From: Balanoglossus misakiensis
Taxonomy: Eukaryota > Hemichordata
Reading direction: 5' to 3'
Assembly (NCBI GenBank): GCA_040954595.2
Contig: CM082576.2
Location: forward strand, 5,084,001-5,148,000
Length of the DNA: 64,000 nt
The notes below the pieces were generated by a model. The model was not told the origin of the DNA, did no database searches, and saw only the letters and a list, made by a program, of their open reading frames with translations. The position numbers were made by a program, and so were the translations under genes. Of the stretch, positions 15,407 to 26,645 are shown in pieces (position 1 is the stretch's first letter; every line of letters starts with the position of its first letter).

Positions 15407-18400
15407 ATTATGGAAGAAAGTAACAGGGAAATTTGGCAACGTTATGCCACTGGAATGGAAGAAGTCGCACGCCAGAAAACTTCAAATGCCAGTCCTTAAC
15501 CTTAATGAGAAACAGGTAAACAAACTTTTCTTGATGTCCCTCAAGTCATTATTAAACTCATCACGGCTGTGTACACAAGTGGCATTAATGTAAAGGCCGT
15601 GATGCACGTCACACCATCTGCAAATGAGGAATCATGTTAATTGCATTTGACTGTTGATGTCAGGGTTAAGTTCAAGGGTGGTCACACAGCCAGCATCAGT
15701 GAAAGTTACGATGACTGTTATGTATCTCATTGACATCTTTCATTTGCAAACATTTTCCAAACATCTCACTCCTAACAGGAGCAAGAGGTCAGCAATCTCG
15801 ACCTGCCAGAGGATGGAGAGCTGGCGCAACAACTCGACATGCATTCACTCATCGTCTCGAGCATCAATCAAGAACCCATGTTCACGGCAGATGAAGTCAT
15901 TGAAGAAATTGATGAAATCTTCCAGGTAAAAAACCCTAACTGAATTCATCCAGCCTGGAGCCAGCTTTCTATAACACACACTGAAGTCATTATGCTAATA
16001 CCTGGCTCAAGTTTGCACTCCGATAAGTGATCTGATGAGTAATCTTATTTTTCTAATTTTGAAAACTAATTACACACATTAGTAAACATATAGTGATGAA
16101 ATGGACAAGACCCCCCCCCCCAAAAAAAAAAGAAGAAGATTTTTTGAAGGTCCATGCTGCTGTAAATTAACATTGGGTGTTAAGGTGTGAGAATCTCCTC
16201 ACAGACAATTCCCAAACATACCAACTACCAGACTATTTACAGATACACGTAATGGTCTTCTGTACATGCAGACAGCCTTGAAGCTGGGTGTGATGAACAA
16301 CATTTCCTTCCCTTCATTCAACCCTCTTGGGTGTGGCCATCGCCATCTATGATCTGCTGTCTTAATGTTTCAGAGATTTTGTAAGGCAGTACAGGCTTTT
16401 TTTCTACATCAAATGCAATAAATCACTGATATACAGTTCTTGAGTGTATAAATCACTTTCATTTATATTCATAACAGTACTGTGTGTGATGAAAATATTA
16501 CTGTCTGAGACACACAGTTCACTCATCATGCCCTCAACTGATACCCAATTCATAAATACGTGGATTGCATTCCCTACAGTTAGTTAATTATCTCTCAAAG
16601 GCGGAAGACAAGTAGTGTCTCCTCTTAATGTATCTGGAGCGTTGTGGGACTTGACAGCTGTCTGCCTTGTGTCTCTGAATGGATCCCTTTAGCATGGCAG
16701 AAAATGTCAAGTAGTCTGTGTAGTCACTGACTGTGCAGTCCAAATCACACTGAATAAAGCTCTTCACGCGACAATCGCGTGCAAGTGGGTGTCACCTGTT
16801 GTTGTAGAAGTCATGATTTTTTTTCTCTCAAGTTCTGTGTTCTGGTCTTCCCCCCTTGTACAGCAATCCTCCCCCGAGGGTACACAGACAGAAGAAGATC
16901 GATGGTCCCTCATCTCTCAAGAATTATTAAAACTACGAGAAAGATCGATCACCACCAGCAGTTATGAGGAAAGTAAGAATGCCAAAGGTACATTTGATGG
17001 CTCTGCTCAGCAAGCTTCTTATATTTACGTTTCACTGTGGTCTCTTTTTTTGTTGCCGTAAAATGAGAAACGATAGCCATAACAGCCAGCTCCCTGTCGA
17101 GTGCTTGAAAGTTAACCAAGCAGATTCCCCACAGACTGGAATCGGCTACAGGTTTCATCATCATCTCTGTGTAGGGATGCTGACGGGTGAAATCCACATC
17201 GTCAAAAATGCATGTATGCACGCTGCATGCCTGCTCGGAGCAGTCTTTGAAGACCAGAAGGATAATAGATTCATGCTCATGACAGATTTTAGAATTGATT
17301 ACTGTAATCGAACCGACCTTAAACCTTGATGAGATGTTGTGATATGGTCGTTTGTGCTCTCCTGTGGTCAAATCTATCATGAAAAGAGAGAAAGAGAAAA
17401 AAAAACCTTCAACCTGGGCCACTCACATTAATTACATCCTGTTGCATGCACTTTGCATGGTAGTCTAGTCAGCGTTTGATATTAACATCCATGATTCATG
17501 AAGGATGATAATAACACTCCCAGCATGAATAACTCATCAAGATCTCTGCCATGGGTTGATTTTATTTAAAATTTTGTAGTAATGTCGTTTTAGCTTTACG
17601 TATTTCCATGCTGTGCATGCCATATCTGCATGTGTCATCCAACGTTATCTCCCAATATTTTTGTACGATAATCAGATAATACTAACAATGTCAAACATAA
17701 CTCTTCTTTGCCTCTCTTAACAAACATTAGTGGTGGATATACCAGGTAATTAGGATTCAAGTTTTAACAGGCTGAATATGAATAATCTTGTTTCTGTAAT
17801 CTCTGTGTCATAATTATAGATATTTTCCCTGTTTCGAATTAGTCTTTTGCAATTCAGAACTATTCAGAAATGTTTCATTATAGCAATGAATGACATGACA
17901 CCCTAGCATATTTTGGAATGTGGAGGTCTTAGAATCCTCATACAAAATACTGCTGAATAGACCCAGCTGTTCTACCAAACCCCAATTTACTTCCTCTGAA
18001 TGTACTGATGCTAAACAAGCGATCTAGACTGGATTCATTGTTGATGTTGATTCCAGCTTCAATGGTTTATTCATCATAAGGGATTCAAGTGATAGATTTG
18101 TCTCATTTCACATGGAGTTTGATATTCCTGCAAGCAAATGACCCAGACTGTCAATTTATGGACAAGCCCAGCGATGCATGTAAACAAGTGTATATGTGTA
18201 CGTTTTGCAGAAGTCTTCAGTCACAGAAATTATATGTGATTAAAATATAACCTGGCACTTCTAAAGTGTTGTATATTGTGCCGTGTGTGGTCTTGATGTT
18301 ATGTAGTTTCACACTTGTGAGCGGAGGGGGCGTAGCGGTGACAGCAATTGTTATAAACAATTGTACAGTCATCTGTGTCAAATTAGATTCAGATGAGAAC

Positions 18401-20236
18401 ACAGATCTACTGGTGAACATATGAGTGTTTTAAATTTTAATTACTGGCTGAGTCATTACCCACAAGGATCATACTCTTCCTTTACTGCATAATGAAAATT
18501 GACATGCTCCTGAGACTTGGCATTTAAATTTTTAATTTTCGTAATCCAGGACAGTTCTGATCCGTAAATTGTGACAAATCGATTAAAATGCAACCAGCCA
18601 GGTGTTTGCTTTCCGCCGTGGTGATTTTTTTTTTCTTTTGTAAACTTTGCGTCTTAGGGCTGAAAGACCTGTCCCTGCACGCGTTGAATGAACTTCTTGA
18701 AGAGTTGGAATCCACCATCAAAGAGTACTCTGAAGTGTTGATTGAACAGCTGGACCTTCGAGATGAACTGGAGTACGAGAAAGAGATCAAGAACCAATTT
18801 ATATCCAATCTGATCAGCGTGCAAAACAAACTCAAGGCAAGAAATCCCAAGGGAAAGAAGGGAGCTCCCAAGAAGAAACTCAAAAATGGCTCTGATGGAG
18901 GATCGGTGCGTATTTGCCGTTTTCTTTTTTTATTCGTCGCACGTCTAATCTCAGATGAATAAATTGTACTCAGCCCAAGTTCATGGTCAACAAGGCAAGA
19001 GGGCTTGTTCTATAGCTTGCTTGGTTTATTGATTAATCTGTGTGCTTTGTGTGTCTAACTTGTCTATTGTCATGGCAACCCTCTTTGTATCTGACTTTGC
19101 AGTTTCTGACGACGGTGATACCATACCACAAGAACGGACCGCCCAGTGTGGAAACGTTACAGATTCTGAATAAAAGTAAGTGATGTACTGTAACAAGGCT
19201 GACTGTGATATGAGTACACTCACACAGACATGGACATGCAAGTGTGGAGGAAGTAGAACTTTCTGAGTCTTGGAAGATTTGACAACCTTCTTTGATTTTG
19301 ACCTCTGGTGTAAAAGATTTGTATACGCGTTTATAATTCAATGTGTTGAGAAAAAAATTGAATGAAGTATTGACATGATCTCTGTTAAAACATTCATAGC
19401 CCTTTCCAATTAAAAAAAGTGATAAAACTTAGAGCATGTGCTGTTTTAAGAGTCAAGCAACATTTGTATATAATTACAGAACAAATGCTTAAAATGCAAA
19501 AGAAATGCATGAAAGTAGCTTGTGGCTTTTTTTATATTTTCCTCAGTTATTTTGACTTGCTATTTTGTTTTTCTTTTAGTTTTGAAAGCCATGGATGAGG
19601 ACAGTTCCCAAGTGCCTGGCTTGCTAACAGACTATATACTCAAAGGTAAGCTTTTTTCATTTCACATAAAACCTGCATTTGTCAGTTTTGTTTTGTTTTC
19701 TTCCCCCAATGCTTTTACATGTCTTTATGTTGCTGTTTGGCTGACATAACTTTCATTCAGTACTACATATAAACATAGACTCACATAGAGTAGAATGGCC
19801 ATCACCTTTCTGTTTTCTTGCTCACCTGATTACAAATGCATTCCTTCAGTAAGTGATGATCTTAGTTGCTCTCTAAATCTGTCAATGAATTCAACCTTTC
19901 TTTCGTCAAGGACTTTAATTTCAATTTGAAGCTGGCATATCAATCTTACAAGTGACCTTATTAAAATGTGATTGATGGATCCAGCATCAACCGTCATGCA
20001 TTAAATTAATCTTTTCACTTCTGTTTTTGTCAGACAAACTCAACCATGTTTTAATTTCCAAAATAATTTATAATGTGCATAATTTCGTGGTTACAAACAC
20101 TATGTCCAATTCTGCGAATTTTGTGTTCTGTGCATTTAAAAACAAAATGTAGTTCTGACCAAACAAAAAAATGTAGTTCTGATAACTTTACATTCCTAAA
20201 TTTTGTGTGTTTCTTACAGTGCTAGTTCCAACATAG
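15407..20236 (+). CDS. FEZ: FEZ/zygin (UNC-76 family) kinesin-1 adaptor, 3' seven exons
   Basis: Fasciculation and elongation protein zeta is a cytoplasmic coiled-coil adaptor that links kinesin-1 to cargo such as syntaxin vesicles in axonal transport. Exons read: 15407-15515, 15779-15925, 16864-16972, 18658-18905, 19103-19175, 19580-19645 and 20220-20236. All have GT-AG borders and consistent phase. Family blocks in order are GNVMPLEWKKSH; QLDMHSLIVSSINQEPMFTA then DEVIEEIDEIFQ; the linker ending SSYEE; the coiled coil LNELLEELESTIKEYSEVLI with RDELEYEKEIKNQFI; a lysine-rich stretch; FLTTVIPYHKNGPPSVETLQ; and DYILK followed by VLVPT-stop. Vertebrate FEZ1/2 end VLCPT, so the terminus is conserved apart from one Cys-to-Val change. 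The first exon starts with one base that completes a codon, so the N-terminal exon(s) lie upstream and were not found. FEZ1 and FEZ2 are vertebrate duplicates; this is probably the single invertebrate copy and resembles FEZ2 slightly more. Confidence 0.95.
16111..16131. repeat. C11-A10 homopolymer junction in a FEZ intron
   Basis: A run of 11 C passes directly into 10 A, inside the FEZ intron between the second and third visible exons. A near-identical C11-A12 junction occurs at 41846-41868. Confidence 0.85.
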
Positions 20237-20967
20237 ACGCAACTCTGTCACAGAAACTTACGGAAGAAGACCAGTCAAAAGAAAGAGCCACATTTTTGAC
20301 TGGTTTGTGTAGAGATTAATTGCTTGATTGGTTGACACTGTCATGCCAGGCATCATTCTAACATCAAGAGATGCCAAAAAAGAGAAGATACTGGGTGTGA
20401 CCAATCAGTTTTTCTCAGCTCAGTAAATAATCTTTGAAAGACCGTTACTATTTTCTTCAGTGTTAAAAAAAAAATAATTTGCATGTGTCCACAATCTTCA
20501 CTCTCTATGTCGCAGTGGCACAGTAACTCACGTCCCAAGTCTAGTAGTAACACACGTATAATGCTAATTTAAGAAGAAAAAAAATATGCCAGGTAATTGT
20601 GTGCATTGTAAATTTTGACCATGAATGCATCTATGTAAGGTAGAACTGTTTAGAGATTTAAAAAAAAAAAAACAGTAGAATAGTTCAGTTCATGTAGGTT
20701 TGGTGGGAAAAGTCATTCTGGGGGAAAAATGTCCCCAGACAGTGCAATGTCATTACTTAAACTGTGTGATACAGAAAAAATGCTGCAGTTAGAGGGAAGT
20801 TTTATGATGGATATATAGATGGAGAGCTATATCAATTTTCAGTAAAATGCGAATTCATGTCTTTGGAACTGACCAAACCTAGAGTATTGGCTGAACTGTC
20901 CTGGTGGTTTTTAAAGTCTAGTATTTATGACGTACTTTATCCATAATTTATTTGTGTGTCTTTCCAG

Positions 20968-21074
20968 AGCTTTTTAATCCTGTAAAGTGCAATGGACTGA
21001 CTTGTCTTAACTGTGGTGTTGTTGAGCGGGTTCCGCCTCGCCCCCACACACCAGAAATGCCAAAGTACTTCTGA
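20968..21074 (+). CDS. FEZ: Possible alternative last exon of FEZ
   Basis: A good acceptor (TTTCCAG) is followed by two bases that complete the phase-1 codon left by the exon ending at 19645, then an open frame to TGA. Used instead of 20220-20236, it would replace the conserved VLVPT end by 35 residues starting ELFNPVKCNG. That tail contains C-x4-C-x2-C and a basic/proline stretch (RVPPRPHTPE). Phase and acceptor agree, but I know of no such isoform in vertebrate FEZ proteins, and a 35-codon frame can occur by chance in a 3' UTR. Confidence 0.3.
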
Positions 21075-21181
21075 TGATTCATGTTTTATGTAAATAGGCA
21101 TCATATTCAATCATTTTAGCTGTTGATGTCCATATATAATCGACTGTAGTCTGTTCGTAAAAATGCTGATAAGAATACTTA

Positions 21182-21205
21182 GGGGTGGGGTGGGTGGTTG
21201 GGGGG
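21182..21205 (+). other. G-quadruplex-forming motif
   Basis: Four G-runs (4, 4, 3 and 6) are separated by loops of 1, 1 and 5 bases, which fits the usual G3+N1-7 rule. A further run of about 10 G follows at 21218-21228. It lies about 110 bases past the possible alternative FEZ stop, on the coding strand, so it could form in a FEZ 3' UTR transcript as well as in DNA. Confidence 0.75.
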
Positions 21206-21310
21206 TGTGTGGAGGAGGGGGGGGGGTATAATTAAAGTGTCAGTTATGCACTGTGTTCATCCACAGAGATCTGACACAAGTGAACACATCCCTCTTGAAT
21301 CACTGATGTG

Positions 21311-21324
21311 CCACAAGAGGGCGC
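21311..21324 (+). promoter_or_regulatory. CTCF-like motif
   Basis: CCACAAGAGGGCGC matches the bilaterian CTCF core (CCACNAGRGGGCGC) at every position. It lies between FEZ and the next gene, a plausible insulator position. Binding is not shown by sequence alone. Confidence 0.45.
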
Positions 21325-24300
21325 CCTTTAGTTAGACAGAACATCGTGAGGGGGGGGGGGGGTACTCTAGAAGAGTTATAGGGGTATGTGCTGCCCAGTC
21401 GGGTGCCATTGTCATATCTATTGGCCTAGAAGTAAATAGCAGTTTGGGTGTAGAGGTGGGTTGGGCTTTGACCATGCCTTTGTATGCCTCTGTGGTTTAG
21501 AAGCCGGTCAAAATACAATGTATGTGAACTCACTGTCATGTAAGTGTGTGCGATTTCTATGACAGGGGGTGGCACACTCATTGGTGTAGAAGAGTGCATG
21601 ATTACCATGACAGGGGTCGCCAACCCCTAATCAATATTTACTGTAGTACCCCAGGCCTTTCTTTCCCTAGTATAATCTAAGATTTTTTTTTTGTATTTTT
21701 TAAATTCTTGAACAGGGTTATTATTTTGTACCTTAATTTTTGTTATATTTTTTACAAGTTGTGAAATTAATTTACTTGCCGGTCCAAGTTTTTCCTTAGA
21801 AACTTTATGCTTCAATATTTTTCTTGATTTCTTCCTGATGGAACTATAAATTTTTGTCAATGTTTACATTACTTTGTACATAAGAGAGCAGATTAATATT
21901 GTTTATCTTTGGAGTTTTGAGAGTAAATGTTTATGTAGAGATTGTGTAGAATTAGATCCAATTATATTTCCTACACAGAAGTGAGGTGGGTTACTCACTA
22001 TAATTCTAGGTAAACAACAGAATAATTATTATAATAATAATAATGATTGAAAATATTTCAACCAACGAATAGTTATGAAAAAAGCAGCAGCTGTTTTTGA
22101 CTCAAATATGGTAATTTGGAGGTAAACACACCCAGCTGTGTGAAAAGACAAAGATTTCATTTTGCCAAAAAACAACAACTACAATAGAATCTGAAGACGA
22201 TAGAAATGCCGGTATTTCTTTACAACGTGGTTGTGATCATGACGAAGAAAGTAGAATTGTTTCTTCAGAGTTCAGTGTTTTTCATTCCAGGAATTTGACA
22301 ATTTCTGCATGGTACTATGTTTTTTCTCAATTCAGAATATTCCATATTTTTGTTGGGAAGGGGGGGGGAGTGTGTGGGAATGGGGAGGTTCTGAGCAAGT
22401 TTCAATGAGAGCGACCTTGACTGGCCATGTATACGATGGGATCCCCTTCCATACCAGGAATCATAAACTTTTTTACTGCACTGCCATTGGGCGAACACAG
22501 TAGTTTGGGGCTCATCGAATTTATCTACCCCAGAAATAATTAAAATTTAATGTTTTTTGAAATCATTTTCATTTCCAGGTGCAATCAGCTTTTTTCCAGC
22601 GATACTGTCGAAAACTAAAAAAAAATTATAAGAATTTATTATCAAAACTTTTAAGATGTTTAGTCTAGATAAAAGATGAGAAACTGTAAGATTTTACCAG
22701 AAGAAAACCTTTTTTTGATGTATGTCCACCAGTGTGTTATTGCTTCAATTGATTCAGAGCAGTAATGTTTGGAAATGTGCTTCCAGCATAGACCATACTT
22801 GTAGCTGGTTACGCATATACAATCAGAGTATCATTTAGCAGTGAGATACCCTGCCTCGTCATCAACTCTATATCTCACCACTAACAGTTGTTGTCATGTC
22901 AGCTGCACAGGCAAGCATACATATGCTACATATCTCTGCTTTTCGAACACTCTTGCTACCTGAAACAGCATCGCCTTGTCGTCAACATGGCATGGTTAAA
23001 CGACGTGTGGCCATACGATGGTACACTTTTTTTTATGTGTCTCCCCAATGAAAATCTGTGATTGGCTCGATAGCTTAATATCCACATTTTCTGTTGCTAA
23101 ATACAAGTGGTCGTATACCTTTAATATCCACAGTGAATAACTGTTGAAACATGTTATCACCACCAAAACCAGCAACCAGGTCACACTGACATTGTCCAAC
23201 TTCAGTTCAGATAAAATTTACCCGCTGTGTTTTATATGACTTGGCATGTGCCCTTTCAGATATCATGAGTTGCTATGATCACTACTGTGACAAAAGCTTA
23301 TCATTGAGAATTTGTCTGCGAGACACAAGAATTGTACCAACTCATGTATAACCTACTTAACGAAACCAATTATCTCAGGCAATATTACCGTGTCTTGCCC
23401 ACGTTTCAGTAGCCACCTGTCAGTTGTGATCATTGTAAGAAGAACCAAGCCCCTGGCAAATACTGCCTAGTACACCAAGAGAGAAAAAAAATGTTTGCCT
23501 TCCAATATCCTAATGTATGTCTGTATACGTGTGTATGGATGTGTATGTGTTTTACTGGGAATGAATTTGTTGACTCCTTCAATGTGAGAGCAGCAACATG
23601 GCCTTAATTGTCAAAAGCAGCTTTTGCAGAAAAAATAGGGTAGCCCAAAATGCCAGTACCAGGTATGGCTGTCAACCGTTGATGGCAGGGGAAAACAATT
23701 TTGACGACCAAGTATAGTGAGATTGATCAAATTTCTCTGTATTTATAGGCAGTTGTATCGTTGGGTAAAGGTTTCATGTTCAGCTCCACTAAGTCAAATT
23801 GACTTTTTTTTCAAGGATTGGTTTTTAAGTTCTGAGAATGTCAGGGGTGTTTTTGAAACTTTAACATGTTGACCATGACATGCTAATTTCACAGATATGT
23901 AAAGATACAAGATTTGTGCTGTCTGTATATGAAGAAAGATTGTCTCGTTTTGGTCTCTTATTGTAGGAACTGTTGCCTTTCAATACATTGTGTTTACTGC
24001 TTGAAGTTGAACAAGTCTTGTCAAATAAATTTGGGGGAGTCGGCAAATGTATAACAGCTGATATGAATTGGGGAAGGCAGAAAACAGCTGCCTCGAGATG
24101 GTCACAAGATTTTGTCAGTAAATACCTTTTGTGTACGTGACTGATAGTGTCATGTTTGTGATGTAGGAAAGACCCCATGCAACAAATAAAAACTCTGAAA
24201 GAGGCTGAATTTTTCCTATGCCATCACATGGACTCCCAACAAAAATGCACACATAAATATGCAGCTGGCCAACCTTGCTGACCCAGATCCAGGAAGTGAA

Positions 24301-24846
24301 TGCAAAATGTAAGCTGACAGCTGTAACAATTTTAGTACTGTTTTAGAACCTTGCCAAGTATGAAATGTAGCTAATATTAGCCATTTGTCAATGTGTACAT
24401 ATATTAAGCCAATGTCTATGCTACCAGGTCTGCGTCACACACAACACACTGGATCTGATGTGTTGTTTCAACAGATAAGTTTATGTGTATTATTTAATGT
24501 ATCAACTTAATAAAAAGTTTGTAATGTGTAACAGCGGTCTCCTCTCTGATTTTCTCTTGTTTGTTTACGAGTGGATAGATACCAACAAAGCCAAAATGTT
24601 ATGGTATGTGTTTGGTTGGTTGGTTGGTTGTTGCCAGAACAGTATGTACACAAATGTATGGACCTACACTCAAGTGCTTTATTATATATTCAAATTTCAA
24701 ACAAACAAGCAAATGGTACAGTTCTCGTCTGTTCTTTGAACAATCTCCTAAGCTTTGCTAGTGTGCATGTTGCCATAGATCATTTGCAGCAATGCAGTCT
24801 CTTGAAATACGTGTGCAGTCCAAAACGATGGTAACTGGTAAACTTC

Positions 24847-24860
24847 CCACTTGAGGGCGC
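24847..24860 (+). promoter_or_regulatory. CTCF-like motif
   Basis: CCACTTGAGGGCGC differs from the CTCF core consensus at one or two positions. It is the second such site, in the same orientation, in the FEZ-kanadaptin interval. Confidence 0.35.
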
Positions 24861-25833
24861 AAATCGCTACTCTGTCAAGTGTCATTTATTATAAAGCGGC
24901 TCGTATAAAGTCGGGACTACTTTATACCCGTATCGACAAACAAAGCACATGGTAATACTGTAGAACATCTAGATCTTTCAAACCGAAAAGCGTAAAGGCC
25001 TTCTCAAGCCTATTATGCAGTAAAATGGTCTCAAAACTAGATGAAACTGGCCAAAGTTCCCGCTTTGTATGTGCACATTTTTCAATCCAGCTAAAAAATT
25101 CTCAAATAATATTAAAAGCTACGAGAAATAACACACGACAAGCAGAACAGAGTAAATGATTTTTTTGCACAGTATATATCAGTTCTAATACTGCAACATA
25201 TAGAAAAATCCAGTTTAAAACTTTCTTACAAATGGACGGAAGAGAATAATACTGTTGAAAGTAAACGCTTCATTCTTGGCAGTCGTATGCTCTCTTCTTG
25301 GTGTTTCAAAATTGACAGTGTTCTTATGTATACGACAAAGTCAACGACAACATCGAATGGCGGTTGGCCTTGAAATTTGTGATTTCTACTCGAGTTGGAA
25401 TGGATGTGCAGATCCCCCGCTCAATGAAGTTTGAAAAGTCTGTTCGTCTGATGCATGTCGTCCACGTACCTGCAGATAATTAAAACAAATAAAAGATGGA
25501 TATTAAGTCTAATCGTAACACCGCGCCGTTGCGATCTATCGACAAGAACGTATCACAATGCCAACCGACGGTTTCTACCCAACTGCAGCTCCGCCGAGTG
25601 GAATGCAAGGAATAATTCACCCGGGGCACCTGAGGTCATGGGAAATCGGGAGACTTTAATAATCACTTCGGCAATACTATCATGCACTTTAATCACGTCG
25701 TAAAAAGGTCCGACTTTTTCAGTCATAGTATAGCCTGGTTCATTCTGAAAAAAACCCCGCCTGACTAACGTATAGCGCCTTTGGAATAATGGGCATTGTC
25801 ATGACGAAAGAGGCCATGTATTTAGCATTGACG

Positions 25834-25856
25834 TACGAGAGAGAATCTCTCTCGTA
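25834..25856. repeat. Perfect 11-bp inverted repeat with 1-base spacer
   Basis: TACGAGAGAGA and its exact reverse complement TCTCTCTCGTA are separated by a single A. It is too small for a MITE and no poly-T follows, so it does not look like a terminator. It could be a palindromic binding site. Confidence 0.7.
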
Positions 25857-26645
25857 AATCAATCCGTGGTATTACATATGCAGAGAACGAGAACGGAGTG
25901 TGGTAGGGAAGTCTTCACCCGCAGTTATATTTCATAAAAATATGGCATGAAAATCTTACAAAAAACAACTTCTTCCCGTGTAACTTAAATACGTGAACCA
26001 AGAGTCTCAATAGTTCAGGTGACCCAGGAGTGCCATTGCACGAATAGGCTTACAGAAGTGTCTTGTATAGCCAATACACAAAATAAGTCACTGACTGATC
26101 ATGCGTTTTTTTCTGTACTTAATACCATGTCGCGACCTTCGACTAATCCATCATTTTATGACGACGAACTATAGTGCTTTTTGAAACGTCTTATTTGCAT
26201 TTGATGTGTGCAAAGCAAATTATTAGTGAGTGATCGAGTGTTTGCGTGTCAATAACTTTGACGTATCCATGGAGAGGGACTGGTGGAGGGAGGGAAACGG
26301 AGGGAGAATTTGTACTTTATATTTTGCAGCTGTTTTTTTTTTCATGCTGCATCTGAGTTGCTTAAATTACACGTTTTGTAAAGCGATCCTATAGACCTAT
26401 ATGCAAGCTCCGCGAAAGTTAGCCACCAACCTCATACATGTTGAGAAGTTTTACCAAGAACAATCCACGAACCTATTGTCTGGTGCTCTAGTATATCGCC
26501 CTGCCAATTGTAATATTGTATAGCTCTACAGGCAGATTGGAAATACAATCACATCCAACTGATGATCATCCTTGACTTTTCTGACCCCGTGGCTACATTG
26601 CATTTTTGCCGTGTTAATACGTTCACTCTACAGCTAGCGTTCGGG

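Larger units (their letters stand above)
21075..26645. other. Intergenic region between FEZ and the minus-strand two-exon gene
   Basis: No exon could be supported here. The region starts with G-rich tracts (21182-21228 and about 21351-21362) and a CTCF-like site at 21311, followed by AT-rich sequence, a GGTT-type repeat near 24612-24630, a second CTCF-like site at 24847 and a perfect hairpin at 25834-25856. Plus-strand AATAAA motifs occur within it and one may serve a FEZ 3' UTR, but I cannot tell which. Confidence 0.55.

Noticed and set aside
16949-17422. 157-codon open frame on the minus strand, antisense to a FEZ exon end
   Set aside because: It is one of the longest frames in the window, but about one of this length is expected by chance in 128 kb of AT-rich sequence. 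It matches no family, lies mostly in a FEZ intron and has no exon-like borders.
23861-24178. 105-codon minus-strand frame
   Set aside because: No recognisable motif, typical chance composition, and no exon borders.
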